A stretch of 64,000 nt of DNA from Rs1 sp038900335 (GCA_038900335.1 JBBMRB010000003.1:266643-330642); one strand, 5' to 3'; shown: positions 45,549 to 55,716, numbered from the stretch's first letter. Notes: generated by a model not told the origin, from the letters alone. Numbers and translations: made by a program.

Positions 45549-48500
45549 TTAGCTTTTTTCCTCTGAACTGAGATTATCTTCTGATAACGGGTTCGCATGA
45601 CTTTGATCGGTGATAATATCCTCAAGTGTTTCTTGATTAGCATCAAAGGCGCCTAAGTTTGATAAGATAGGAAGAGGATCAATAAAACGCCACGCAGGCA
45701 ATGAAGATAAAACGCTGGTTAAAATAATTCCGCTGCGCAATAGCCATGCAACATAGCCAACCGATAAACCCGCTGAAAAAACAGTCCCTGTTCCCAAGTT
45801 AAAAGCATCTATAGTGATAATTCTTTCAACGTCAGTATTCGCCTTATTTAAGCTATCGAGAAAGTTGCTGGATTTAAGTAATAATAGAGGATCAGTGACA
45901 GCACTCCAGTTAGAGGTTAATTGAGCTGTACTGGCAACGATAGCGGATACAGCAAAAGATAACGCATTGGTCGTCGTATCAGGAAGCGGTATTTCTAGGG
46001 CGATTGACACTTGCTCATCTGGCTCCCTATTGCTCTCGATTATATTGGTATCTAGTGTAGCTACGTTATTATTACTGATAGCAGCCGTAAATCTTTCATT
46101 GATTTGAACTTCTACTTCCAGTTCAATCGTTTCTGACACAACCTCAACTATATTAATGTCTTGCTCAATGACGACTGGATTAAATGAAATATCTGCTCTT
46201 TGGCTAAAGGTTTCTTCAAGCACCGTGGCACTAAAGTTTATTGTTGCGTTAAACGCTGACGTGGTTACCTTGCCGTCAGTTAAAGTGAAACTAATACTAG
46301 GTTTTAATGCACTATCATCATCGACAAAGTTAATTAAACCTGCGTCGATTTGCGCCTGTGAAAAACTTGTTAGTTTAACCCCGGGGGCTGCTATGTTTTC
46401 AAAATAGCCGCCACTAATGCTCACTATATTAAAACGCGTATCCGCCGTGCTATCGTCGTGGTCAAAGATAGATAGATTGTTAGCGCTGACATTAATAACT
46501 TGCCCTTGCTCTATCTCAAAAGTGCTATTAACCAATACACTGGAATCATTTACGGCTAGTACTGTAACCGTTGCAGCGATATTTGGGTTCACAGTGTTAT
46601 CGCCCCCATTTACAACGCCGCCATCATCTTGCAAACTGGTTAACGTCACTACCCTGCTCGCCTCGGTGGGATCTTGACTGTTGTTTTGATAACTCAGAGT
46701 GTTAAATAATGTGTCTACATCTGCGGCACTGACGTTGCCATTACTTAGCGTGATAGTGGCCGTGCCTGCTACGAGCGAAATACTATAGGTGAAATTATTG
46801 TTCGCTGTCGTACCACTGCCATTGACTAAACTTAGAGCGCTACCGTCGATATTCAGCAATTCGTTAACGCCGTCAAGAGCATTACTCACAGTAAACGAAA
46901 GCCCGTTAAAGGACTGACCTAGTTCAATAGTATCGGTACTGGCACCGCTAAAAAGAAGTACCGGTGTACTATCTTCTATAAAATTAACAGTACTGCTGTT
47001 GAGAGCTAAATCCGGCTCATCATTTACGCTTGAATAGTTAATAGTTGCCGCGACAGGTGAGGTAATATTGACATTATCACTAATACTTATATTGAAAGTC
47101 GGGGCCTGTTCGTTGTCGTCATCAACAAAGATGAGCTCGGCATTTGCTATATTACTTTGCGAAAAGCTGGTAACAGCTACACCTAAGTTGCTGGTCAACT
47201 GAAACTCACCGCCAGTGATCGCTGAAAGGCTAAAGGTAATATCCATATCAGAGCTTTCAGTGTCTGTTGCCGCCAATACACTGCTAGTGATGACTGTTGT
47301 CTGCCCCTCTGTAAAAGTAAAATTATTAGCGGTCAAACTAGGTGCTGTATTTTCAACTTCGGGTGCATATGCGAGGCTAAAACCGTTAATTCTTTGAAAA
47401 CCACTGTCAATATTAACATCATCAGTGCCATCAAAGAGTATTGAGGCAGTGGCCTGCGCGTTTTGTACACCGCTAATTAGCGTCGTTTTTGAGAAAAAGA
47501 AAGCAACGATATCGTATTTCGTCACTCTTTGGTCATTAGTCCCTACACCATCGTCATCACCTTGTTCGATAGAGACAAATAGAGTGCCGGCATCATAGTC
47601 AATGCCCCCTATATTACGATCTGTTTCTAATAAGTCTATCCCCGAAATTTTTCCTTCAATATCAACATTGATATCTTCACCGTTAATCAGCGTCTGGATA
47701 GTTGGATAAGTCGTTGTATTGGAGGGATCGATTCCCTCAGACCTAAATAGCCATATATCAGAGTGCTTGTCTCCTTGATTTCTGCCAAACAGAAAGTCAC
47801 CTTGCTTCAACTGGTAATCACCGACCATGACATCTTTTTCAACTAGTGTAACAGCTCTTATTTCTGCATTATCACCAAAGGGGTCATCAAGTAAGGTATA
47901 AAAGTTACCTTTACTATAATCACCCGCCGTATCTGGTCTAAAATACACTAGGCTATCTAGCCCCAGCGTCAAATCAGCCGGACTGCCGGCACCGTTACTA
48001 CTGAGCACCATATCTAACTTGCTACTGAGTATCAGATCCCCTGCTTGTAAAGTAATAGCGTTAGTAGTGCCGATGGTAATGGTACTACTAACAAAATGGA
48101 GGCCATTGGTTGAATCTTCAGCTGAAAATAGACTAATATCAAATGCAGTTGAGAAGGTACCGTCTGTAGTATCCTCGCCCATAGAAAAATTGGGTCCCGC
48201 TTGCTGAATAATATCGCCTTTTTCTATAGTGGTCCCACTGAGGCCTGGAATAGTATTACTTGAACTGACCTCCCCTTCTAGATTCAACCATAAAGCACCG
48301 GCAGATGTATTGGTGAAATCTACAGTGGCACTATCAGCAGCTGTTGAATTGGCCCCCGATGTAGCGACTAGGTCATAAGCTGGCGATAGTTCACCACCAT
48401 CGTGAATAAAGTGAATTTCGCTCGATGATATCTGTGACTGAATGAAGGAAGTGATTGCAACCGTTAAGTCCGAAGCGTTAGCGAAGTAGCCGCCCACGAC

Positions 48501-49406
48501 ATTAGAAACCGTGAAATTAGTGGCGGCGTTTTCAGCAGAGTTGTTGCCTGTCGCTTCAATGTTGGTTGCATCAAGTATGACGTCAGCGCCCTGGGAAATC
48601 ACCAGCGCATTGTTCGCTATGATTGGCACTAAAGCTAACGTACCTTGCCAACTAGCAGAAGTCTCATTAAATTGTAGATTGGTGCTGACATTGCCTACAT
48701 TATGTTCTAATTGCCAATCGCCCCCTAGCGCACTGCTTCCTGATAAATCATCACTTGCCGCTACATCTAATTGGGTCAATGCCGCCAACGTTTCGACAAA
48801 TTGTACACCGTATACTCCCGATGCAATGTTACAGCCGTAAAGCAGGAAATCCGCATTTTCATTAAATGCATCACTCCATTGACCAATCGCTTCACTGTTC
48901 TCTAGTAGCGTGGCCTCATCTAATGATTGGTTGCCTATATTTATAGCCCCTTGTGTCGCGTGACTAAATAAATGCACTGCATTTAAACCATCGTATTGGC
49001 TAATAATGTCTGTCAGTTGAGCGATTGCGGCGCTATTAGAATCAATAAATTGAATTTCGTAATGCACCCCTGCAGTATTTAAATCAATACTGCCTAGCAA
49101 CGCCTGATAATCATCAATCGATTCATCTATAACAATAAGTTCGGTGCGACGCTCTGCAGACAGATTCAGCGAGGCTATACTAGCGGGCTGCGTTTCAATT
49201 TGACCATCATCGGCCCCCGCCAACTTAATTGGTTCGGGCAGCAAAGCGGCGTTCATATTTGTCACGTTTAGATGATTATCGAACGTATCACTCGCAATAT
49301 CCGTGTCTCTATTGGTCTCTAGTACACTTTCAGATAAACCAAAAGGATCAGCCGATAACATCGTTCGCGGTTCTAGAGTTTCAAATATAAAGTGTTCTAT
49401 TGCCAT
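45549..49406 (-). CDS. Large LEPR-type surface/adhesin protein with DUF4347 and cadherin-like repeats
   Basis: The 1285-residue protein starts with ETLEPRTMLSADP (about residues 9-21), the LEPR motif found at the start of many giant extracellular bacterial proteins. A DUF4347-like domain (about 90-255; LIVIDESIDDYQALL, HLFSHATQGAINIGNQ, LLYGCNIA) follows. Next are at least three cadherin/CSPG-like repeats, recognisable by GG-x-F and SF-x-Q-x-x-I and FVDDD patterns. Near the C terminus, a hydrophobic segment (VFSAGLSVGYVAWLLRSG, about 1195-1220) precedes a short acidic tail. It has no classical signal peptide. Gene order implies export by the neighbouring adaptors and control by the coupled kinase. 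Function as adhesin is inferred. Confidence 0.85.
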   Translation of the reverse strand: MAIEHFIFETLEPRTMLSADPFGLSESVLETNRDTDIASDTFDNHLNVTNMNAALLPEPIKLAGADDGQIETQPASIASLNLSAERRTELIVIDESIDDYQALLGSIDLNTAGVHYEIQFIDSNSAAIAQLTDIISQYDGLNAVHLFSHATQGAINIGNQSLDEATLLENSEAIGQWSDAFNENADFLLYGCNIASGVYGVQFVETLAALTQLDVAASDDLSGSSALGGDWQLEHNVGNVSTNLQFNETSASWQGTLALVPIIANNALVISQGADVILDATNIEATGNNSAENAATNFTVSNVVGGYFANASDLTVAITSFIQSQISSSEIHFIHDGGELSPAYDLVATSGANSTAADSATVDFTNTSAGALWLNLEGEVSSSNTIPGLSGTTIEKGDIIQQAGPNFSMGEDTTDGTFSTAFDISLFSAEDSTNGLHFVSSTITIGTTNAITLQAGDLILSSKLDMVLSSNGAGSPADLTLGLDSLVYFRPDTAGDYSKGNFYTLLDDPFGDNAEIRAVTLVEKDVMVGDYQLKQGDFLFGRNQGDKHSDIWLFRSEGIDPSNTTTYPTIQTLINGEDINVDIEGKISGIDLLETDRNIGGIDYDAGTLFVSIEQGDDDGVGTNDQRVTKYDIVAFFFSKTTLISGVQNAQATASILFDGTDDVNIDSGFQRINGFSLAYAPEVENTAPSLTANNFTFTEGQTTVITSSVLAATDTESSDMDITFSLSAITGGEFQLTSNLGVAVTSFSQSNIANAELIFVDDDNEQAPTFNISISDNVNITSPVAATINYSSVNDEPDLALNSSTVNFIEDSTPVLLFSGASTDTIELGQSFNGLSFTVSNALDGVNELLNIDGSALSLVNGSGTTANNNFTYSISLVAGTATITLSNGNVSAADVDTLFNTLSYQNNSQDPTEASRVVTLTSLQDDGGVVNGGDNTVNPNIAATVTVLAVNDSSVLVNSTFEIEQGQVINVSANNLSIFDHDDSTADTRFNIVSISGGYFENIAAPGVKLTSFSQAQIDAGLINFVDDDSALKPSISFTLTDGKVTTSAFNATINFSATVLEETFSQRADISFNPVVIEQDINIVEVVSETIELEVEVQINERFTAAISNNNVATLDTNIIESNREPDEQVSIALEIPLPDTTTNALSFAVSAIVASTAQLTSNWSAVTDPLLLLKSSNFLDSLNKANTDVERIITIDAFNLGTGTVFSAGLSVGYVAWLLRSGIILTSVLSSLPAWRFIDPLPILSNLGAFDANQETLEDIITDQSHANPLSEDNLSSEEKS

Positions 49407-49493
49407 ATCGTATTTACTCTTTAATAGTAAACCTTAAATGAAAAGCCCTTAGTGACATTCTAGACTCGCTTAATTATTAGCTGTGTCTTATTT

Positions 49494-50360
49494 CTAGGTA
49501 GGTTCTTGTATCTGCAAAAAACATTTCAAACCAGCAGACACCTGGTTTTTATCATTCTCTAAGGTAAAGCGAACGCTAAAAGTACCACTGGCAGCATCCC
49601 CTAAAGGATCTATTTGATCAACTCTCACTTGATAGCCTGTGCTCTGATCAATTTCTGTAAACACTTTTGCTTTGCTGCTTTTGTTTAATCTATTGATGTG
49701 TTCAATTGGGAATACTGCGGTGACATGTAATGGATTTAATTGCGCTAGCGTTAACACAGGATGGCCATCAACATATTCACCTTCATTTTTTAAGCGCTGG
49801 GTGACGACGCCATTTAAATGGGAGTAGATTTTTTTTTCATTTAGTTGCGCTTGAGCTTTAAGTAGCTCTAATTGCCTAACCTTTAGCGCCTCTTTGGCCT
49901 GCTCTACACGCCAATAACTCAACTGCTCTAAACGTTGTGCCTCGTCTTTATTTTGCCTAGACGTAAATTTCTTATCCGCGAGTAAAGTCATTCTTTTAAC
50001 TTGTAAACGGTCATACTTGTAGTTAATTTTCTCTGTTGATAGATTTGCGGTCATTTCTGTTCTGGCTTTAGCTAGAGATAAGCTCGCCTCTTCCACCATT
50101 GAATTCAACTCTACCAATAATTGACCTTGAGTGACGGTATCACCTTGCACTACATTAATAGATTCAATAACTCCAGGCACTGCTGCACTTATGTTCACTT
50201 CTTTACTGGGGTTAATCACACAGTCTACTGTGGGCAGCTTAACTTGCGTTGTGGCAAAAACAGAGAGAGACACCAGTGATAAGCAGATTCCGAGAGGGTA
50301 CATTATGCGGTGACTACTTATCATGTTTTTATGCCTTATGGTTAATATGTATTTGATCAT
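49494..50360 (-). CDS. HlyD-family periplasmic adaptor (shorter)
   Basis: The 288-residue protein has an N-terminal signal (MYPLGICLSLVSLSVFA, ending near residue 36). A biotinyl-lipoyl half motif follows (VPGVIESINVVQGDTVTQGQLL), then a coiled-coil part (about 90-170) and a second lipoyl half (IYSHLNGVVTQRLKNEGEYV). It is a membrane-fusion adaptor of the kind that links inner-membrane pumps to TolC. The true start may be M1, M13 or M20. It lies between the M50-fusion gene and the LEPR protein gene. Confidence 0.88.
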   Translation of the reverse strand: MIKYILTIRHKNMISSHRIMYPLGICLSLVSLSVFATTQVKLPTVDCVINPSKEVNISAAVPGVIESINVVQGDTVTQGQLLVELNSMVEEASLSLAKARTEMTANLSTEKINYKYDRLQVKRMTLLADKKFTSRQNKDEAQRLEQLSYWRVEQAKEALKVRQLELLKAQAQLNEKKIYSHLNGVVTQRLKNEGEYVDGHPVLTLAQLNPLHVTAVFPIEHINRLNKSSKAKVFTEIDQSTGYQVRVDQIDPLGDAASGTFSVRFTLENDKNQVSAGLKCFLQIQEPT

Positions 50361-50406
50361 GGGTTAACGTTTATATTATAGCTAGTTGATTTGACAAATA
50401 ATAATT

Positions 50407-52512
50407 TTACCAATCGATTATATATGAAAAATAGTAACTAAATTTTTTCCAGAAATAACTAAATAGCGAAGATTTATTAGTGTAGATTCTGACGATGCCA
50501 CGTGCGGGTAAATAAGGTAATTGATGATCGCGTACTTCCAGCTCCACAATAAAAAATGGCGTCAGCGCTGTTTTACCATTCGGATCTCTGGCGTCCACAA
50601 CAATGTCACCACCGCCACTACTACCCAAAAAACGAGAAGGTAATTGCGAATAAGCCGCCGGTTTGATGGTAACGACAGAGGCAGTGAATACCTTGCCAGG
50701 ATGACTATAGAACATAATATTGATGGTATTGAGATGATCGCGAATTGATTCTAGCTTCGCCTGAGAAATAATTGCGCTAACGGTTAATGTAGAATTATTG
50801 ACAATATGACCAATCGTGTCTCCTCTTTGCACATAGGTTCCCGCTAAATCGTCAAAGTTATTTAAGATAACTTCTCCCTCGTTCGCCGCCGTTAACTTAA
50901 GATCGTCAATATTATTACTTAATTCTGTTACCTTTTTTCTTTGTAATTTTATTTTTTCTTGCCAACTTAACGCAATCGCCTTATCGCGAAACTGAGTATT
51001 ACGATATTGCGCTATATATTCTTGTAACTCAGCTTTCGACACTTTTAAGTCTGCGACCAATTGTGGGTTTGCAAGGTTTAAGATGGCATCACCTTGAGAA
51101 ACAAGATCGTGATTATTGACATGCAGTTGCGTAATTGTCCCCGCTGTTTTGGCTTTTAATTCTTGGTAAGCGGGTGTCATTGTCAATGTAGGGTAGCTAC
51201 TGGAAAAACTAAATATGTTGACGCTGAGTAACAATACCAATAAGCAGCAGCAGCCACTGACGATCGTCATAAAACGATACTGTTTGTTTTCTTTGATCGA
51301 CTGCTGATAAAGACTTTTAATATTGATGAAGGCAGGTACACAAAGCGTGAGAAATATAACCCAAAAAGCCAGCACTAAACCAAAAACAAAGAAGCTATCA
51401 GATAAATATAAAGCAATCGTCAACCCTATAACGATGCGATAGGGCACCGCTAATATGGCGTAGAGGTAAAATAAATAGATATACTTATGCTCTGCTTTAG
51501 ACAATAGTGAGCGATGGATAGGAAGCTTAAATAGCTCTTTCTTCAATACATTCTTAAATGCCCTAACCGCTCTCTCATTTAAATTTAAGACTCCCACTGC
51601 ATCACACAGAATATAATAGCCATCAAATTTCATTAATGGATTTAGGTTAAAGATTAAGGTAGAAAAACTGCCGATAAAAGATAAATTAAACACAAAATCT
51701 TTAAAATAACCCGGCGTTAACGTTCCCCAATAAATAAAGGCTAACATAGCAATTGTCAGTTCAAACCACATCCCCGCTAAACCGACCAATACTCTTTGCG
51801 AACGCTTGGCAAACAAATAACTTGATGATGTGTTGGTAAAGGGAAGAGGCATGAAAACCAGTAATAAGATACCGCATTCAGTCACTTTCCCGCCTTGTTT
51901 AGTCACCGCTAAGCCGTGACCTATCTCATGCAGCGTTTTCAACATAAGGTAAGCTAAAAAAAACATCAACCAATTTTGTGTTTCAAAAAAACGACTATTC
52001 CAGTGTTCTTCTAAAGCGCTCCATTGCTGAGGTAGTAAAATTAAACTCGTTAACATCAGCAAAAAAAACACAAAAACAAAAAAGCGACTAAACATTATAT
52101 CGCCAATGATATGTAACGCACTTAACAGTTGGCTGGGATTAAATAATGTAAATTTCATTGCCACTGGGTAGCGCAGTTTGTACCACCAGGGAGGCCCTTT
52201 TTTAAGAGACTGTTGTTGCTGTATCAGCCCTAGCTCCCACAGCTTATTGAGCAGTACTTCCAGTTCAGCAAATAACTCTTGCTTGATCCCTAAGCTAAGC
52301 ACGATATCTTGCACTGTTCTTGTGCCATCTAAATGCTGAAGAAATTGATAACTATGCTTATTACATTGAAAATATTGCGCATTACTTTCAAAGGCAACAA
52401 TACAGTGATTATCTGTATTCTTATGTAAAGTCACATTAGAATTTAGTGTTAAACAGTGGTTCCAGACACGATCTAATAAAGAGGCATGATCAGCAGAGTG
52501 ATGCGTGATCAT
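50407..52512 (-). CDS. M50 metalloprotease-like membrane protein fused to a HlyD-type adaptor
   Basis: The 701-residue protein has a PqqD-like winged-helix start (about 25-100). A multi-helix membrane part carries the site-2-protease motifs HEIGH (195-199) and NPLMKFDG (291-298). More helices follow to about 430, and then a HlyD-like adaptor (lipoyl halves around LKAKTAGTITQLHVNNHDLV and AANEGEVILNN, with a coiled coil between). The zinc ligands needed for proteolysis are all present. Such fusions appear next to other adaptors in some bacterial export loci; the mechanism is not established to my knowledge. It overlaps the next upstream adaptor gene by 4 bp. Confidence 0.88.
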   Translation of the reverse strand: MITHHSADHASLLDRVWNHCLTLNSNVTLHKNTDNHCIVAFESNAQYFQCNKHSYQFLQHLDGTRTVQDIVLSLGIKQELFAELEVLLNKLWELGLIQQQQSLKKGPPWWYKLRYPVAMKFTLFNPSQLLSALHIIGDIMFSRFFVFVFFLLMLTSLILLPQQWSALEEHWNSRFFETQNWLMFFLAYLMLKTLHEIGHGLAVTKQGGKVTECGILLLVFMPLPFTNTSSSYLFAKRSQRVLVGLAGMWFELTIAMLAFIYWGTLTPGYFKDFVFNLSFIGSFSTLIFNLNPLMKFDGYYILCDAVGVLNLNERAVRAFKNVLKKELFKLPIHRSLLSKAEHKYIYLFYLYAILAVPYRIVIGLTIALYLSDSFFVFGLVLAFWVIFLTLCVPAFINIKSLYQQSIKENKQYRFMTIVSGCCCLLVLLLSVNIFSFSSSYPTLTMTPAYQELKAKTAGTITQLHVNNHDLVSQGDAILNLANPQLVADLKVSKAELQEYIAQYRNTQFRDKAIALSWQEKIKLQRKKVTELSNNIDDLKLTAANEGEVILNNFDDLAGTYVQRGDTIGHIVNNSTLTVSAIISQAKLESIRDHLNTINIMFYSHPGKVFTASVVTIKPAAYSQLPSRFLGSSGGGDIVVDARDPNGKTALTPFFIVELEVRDHQLPYLPARGIVRIYTNKSSLFSYFWKKFSYYFSYIIDW

Positions 52513-53861
52513 GGTTTAAAACTCCACCAATTCATTTGAATCCAGTCAGAAAAGTGATGAAACAAATACCATCCGATCGATGCACTTCCTACATTTATTT
52601 TCGCAATGCCTGCCATTCCCGGCGCAAATAAGGCATTTTTTTCTATGTCTAAACTGGCTTCTACTTTATAAATCAGTTGATTATTCTCTTCTATAAAAAT
52701 AGGAGAAGGCTTATGTAAGGTGATGATTTGTTCACTGTTTGGTAAAGAGCCTAGCTTTAAGCTGGCTAATTGGCCTCTGTCTATAAAACGAATATCCGAT
52801 TCTTTAATATCAAGCACCACTCTAAATTGATCTGATGGCGCTATTTTAAACAACAAATCACCTTTATTGATTGGCTTGCCAATAAAGTCTCTTAAATCTC
52901 CTTCAATGATGGTCCCTTTAATCAGCGATTTAAGCTTACTGTTATTTATATCTTGTTGAGCCAAATCGATATTTGGTTGTATTTGTGACAGCTGTGTCTT
53001 GTATATTTCAGCAGACCCTCGCTCTCCCTCAACCAGCGCCCGGCGGTACATTTTTTGCTTTTCTTGATAATCTCCTTGTAACTTATCCAGTTTCAAGGTG
53101 ATATTCGTCACATCTAATGAGGCTAATACTTGTGCAACATCCACCTTATCTCCCGGTTTGACGAGAACTTCTTTAATAAAGCCATTAAAAGGGGCGATGA
53201 CAGAAGACTCTATTTTCCCTTTAAGTGTCGCTGAAGCTGAAATCCTATAATTGATAGGGACAAAAAGCAGCGCGATAATAATGACAGCTGCCAATAACCA
53301 TTTGTAATAAGACTGACAAAAAACATCGCTAAACAGTTTTTTTTCAGCCACTTCTTCATGCGTTTGTTGGCTAATAGAGTCACTGTCATCCAATACTTCA
53401 CTGCCGATTTTCTGGGCGGATAATAAATTATTGTTTTGTTTTTGTTCTAATAACTGACCTAACCAAATAGCCGCCCATTCAATGACTCGTACCGCCGATT
53501 CTTTCGTTTGATTCTCAGAGCTCAGTTTAATCGACAGATGACACACTATATTATTTTCTGAGTTTCTTACCGGCAAACTAAACGTAAACAAATGATTTTC
53601 GTGGACACAAGAAAGGGCATTGTTTTGAGTGGCTGAAAACTGTGCGAACTCTAATAATTGAGTATCAACGGGAAGATCCGCAGGCCAAGTTAAAAACTCG
53701 ACATCTGACGAGCGACTGATCACTTCTTGATCAGGCAGATTTTTGGCGAGGTTATTGGGAACGTTTAATTTATGCGCAGCTTTTGGGAAAATAATGATTG
53801 CCGAAACTGTGTCAGGTATCATTTTCACAATATGCTCTAGCCATTTTTTACTTTGTATCAA
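52509..53861 (-). CDS. HlyD-family adaptor with a cytoplasmic N-terminal domain
   Basis: The 450-residue protein has a soluble N-terminal region of about 185 residues, possibly GAF-like. A single membrane helix follows (LLAAVIIIALLFVPI, about 189-207). Then come a lipoyl half (VIAPFNGFIKEVLVKPGDKV), a short coiled coil, a second lipoyl half and a barrel domain. The start at 53861 is a TTG; an ATG 13 codons further in (53822) is an alternative. It is the first gene of the six-gene minus-strand run and overlaps the M50-fusion gene. It would stand in the periplasm anchored by its helix, with a cytoplasmic sensing head. Confidence 0.85.
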   Translation of the reverse strand: MIQSKKWLEHIVKMIPDTVSAIIIFPKAAHKLNVPNNLAKNLPDQEVISRSSDVEFLTWPADLPVDTQLLEFAQFSATQNNALSCVHENHLFTFSLPVRNSENNIVCHLSIKLSSENQTKESAVRVIEWAAIWLGQLLEQKQNNNLLSAQKIGSEVLDDSDSISQQTHEEVAEKKLFSDVFCQSYYKWLLAAVIIIALLFVPINYRISASATLKGKIESSVIAPFNGFIKEVLVKPGDKVDVAQVLASLDVTNITLKLDKLQGDYQEKQKMYRRALVEGERGSAEIYKTQLSQIQPNIDLAQQDINNSKLKSLIKGTIIEGDLRDFIGKPINKGDLLFKIAPSDQFRVVLDIKESDIRFIDRGQLASLKLGSLPNSEQIITLHKPSPIFIEENNQLIYKVEASLDIEKNALFAPGMAGIAKINVGSASIGWYLFHHFSDWIQMNWWSFKP

Positions 53862-53934
53862 TCTTGTTACTCATGATCCTACCACTATGCTTAAGTTACC
53901 TTACTACAAGCTAACACTAATTCTTATCCACTTG

Positions 53935-53955
53935 CTGGTGTGTCGCACCAGTTTT
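53935..53955. terminator. Hairpin between the amphi-Trp gene and the adaptor operon
   Basis: Six-base arms CTGGTG/CACCAG with a five-base loop are followed by TTTT on the plus strand. The stem resembles the one at 38833. It may end transcription from either side, but the T-run is short. Confidence 0.35.
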
Positions 53956-53971
53956 GCTACTAACCTGCTAG

Positions 53972-54187
53972 TTAGGTAGACCACTTTATCTGAAATTCTA
54001 TCTCTTGTTCACCATCTTCACGCTCGTGTTCGATATTATACACGGCTCGTACAGGCACATAAATTCGCTCGCCTGCTATTTGTATTTCAAACTTATCACC
54101 AGATTCCAAAGCATCTGCTAAGCGCCTTAGCTTGGAGACAAACTCAGCAGTGCTATATTGCTTTTCTATATCGCGATCATCTTTCAT
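53972..54187 (-). CDS. Amphi-Trp domain small protein
   Basis: The 71-residue protein matches the short amphi-Trp domain family. Features are an acidic start, QYSTAEFVSKLRRLADALESG, then alternating strands with F-E-I-Q-I-A-G-E-R-I-Y-V-P and EIEFQIKW ending in Trp. The role of this domain is not known to me. GAGAGAG precedes the ATG. It is a single gene read on the minus strand, 110 bp upstream of the adaptor operon start, and separated from it by a hairpin. Confidence 0.8.
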   Translation of the reverse strand: MKDDRDIEKQYSTAEFVSKLRRLADALESGDKFEIQIAGERIYVPVRAVYNIEHEREDGEQEIEFQIKWST

Positions 54188-54410
54188 TTACTCTCTCCTA
54201 TTCGCTTATCACATTTGGGCTCATTATATCTGAGGCTAATATGCATAACTTTATGCCTGTGATCAACTATAGTATCACCAAGCAGCTATAGCCAAGTCTA
54301 TACAACAAATCATTGAAAAAACGTGCGAGGTCAATCTGCAAGGTACACTCACGCAGATATTTAGAGGGGATCTGAAAAAATAGATTTAATAGTCTCTGTC
54401 AGAGCTTAAT

Positions 54411-54434
54411 AGAGCAAAGCGGGCGCTTTGCTCT
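54411..54434 (-). terminator. Ten-base-pair hairpin after the BASS transporter gene
   Basis: Perfect arms AGAGCAAAGC and GCTTTGCTCT with a four-base loop lie 21 bp past the stop. The stem is strong but no U-run follows, so it may act as an mRNA end-protecting hairpin. Confidence 0.5.
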
Positions 54435-54454
54435 GAATGTGACCAGTAATATTG

Positions 54455-55381
54455 TTATGATTTTGTATCTGATATCTCTTTATCTAATGGCTTACGGCTC
54501 CAATAACTTGCCAGCAACGAGCCAGAAATATTGTGCCAGACACTAAAGATGCTACCGGGAAGCGCAGCCATCGGCGTAAAGAACTTAATCGCTAACGCTG
54601 CTGCAAGGCCAGAGTTTTGCAAGCCCACTTCAAACGCAATGGTGCGGCACACGCGCTTATCAAAACCTAGTAAATGCGTAACCCAATAACCTAAAGTTAA
54701 ACCAATCGCATTGTGAATAACCACAGCTGCCACCACAATTAGGCCAACTTCTACTAGCTTAGTTGAGCTTAACGCCACCACAATAGCAATAATAAGTACA
54801 ATTGCAAACATCGAAAGATAAGGCAGTACCGGCTCAGCTTTACGAATAATATTACCAAAAAAAGTATTGATTAACACACCGGCAGCTACTGGCAGTAACA
54901 CAATTTTAAAGAGGCTTAGCAGCATTGAAGCGATAGGCACATCAACACTTTGCCCTATCATTAAAGAGACTAAAAATGGCGTTAGCACTACACCCAGTAA
55001 AGTTGAGATAGCAGTCATTGAGATAGATAACGCCGTATCCCCTTTTGCCAAGTAACACATCACATTAGAAGATGTGCCACCTGCAACACTACCGACTAAT
55101 AGCATGCCAACTGTCAGCTGAGTATCAAAACCAAAGCTGAGTGCAATAATAAAAGCGGCAATTGGCATCACCATAAATTGTAGTAGTACCCCCACTCCAA
55201 TCGCCTTCGTATTTTTTAATACTTTCTTAAAATCGGCAGGGCTCAGTGTTAGCCCCATCGCCAACATAATAATCGTTAATAGCGGCACTATTTGCGACTT
55301 AAGGCCAACAAAAAGAGCTGGTTGTAAAAAGGCAGCGACAGAGAGCAACAACGCCCAGAGTGGGAATAACTGAATGACCAT
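54455..55381 (-). CDS. Bile acid:sodium symporter-family (BASS) transporter
   Basis: The 308-residue protein has about nine to ten hydrophobic helices. It carries the BASS motifs MGLTLSPADFKKVL, GSVAGGTSSNVMCYLAKGD (sodium site region) and EVGLQNSGLAAALA. Bacterial members carry bile acids, pantothenate or other organic anions with sodium. The substrate here is unknown. The gene is single, with its own hairpin at the end and a 335-bp gap upstream. Confidence 0.9.
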   Translation of the reverse strand: MVIQLFPLWALLLSVAAFLQPALFVGLKSQIVPLLTIIMLAMGLTLSPADFKKVLKNTKAIGVGVLLQFMVMPIAAFIIALSFGFDTQLTVGMLLVGSVAGGTSSNVMCYLAKGDTALSISMTAISTLLGVVLTPFLVSLMIGQSVDVPIASMLLSLFKIVLLPVAAGVLINTFFGNIIRKAEPVLPYLSMFAIVLIIAIVVALSSTKLVEVGLIVVAAVVIHNAIGLTLGYWVTHLLGFDKRVCRTIAFEVGLQNSGLAAALAIKFFTPMAALPGSIFSVWHNISGSLLASYWSRKPLDKEISDTKS

Positions 55382-55716
55382 AAAAACTCCGTTAGGCGCA
55401 CGCTAAAAAAGCAAATGCGCATCATTAAAAAAAGCAGCAATTATAACGAGTTAAGACGATCCATAGCAATATTTATGCGATTAAAACAAAGATAATATGG
55501 GCGCTATTTAAAAGGTAATGGTCAGTAAACGCAGCTTGTAAATAAAAACTAATTCACAGTATTTATCAAAGTATAACGCAGCATAATAGCTTGAGCTTGA
55601 GCTATGAGTGATGCCACCATATCAACGTTTGCTAAACAGATAATGTATCAACAGGTTTGTCAAGCTCACGCCTGGTTAACAGGAAAGTCGTGACTAAATT
55701 ATCCAAACATAGCCAC
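55382..55716. other. Intergenic region between transporter genes
   Basis: These 335 AT-rich bases hold the promoter of the BASS gene on the minus strand. I see no strong repeat, RNA gene or operator. Confidence 0.4.

Noticed and set aside
48511..48840. Frames opposite the LEPR protein gene
   Set aside because: Several such plus-strand frames exist, all explained by the Ala/Ser/Thr-rich coding strand.
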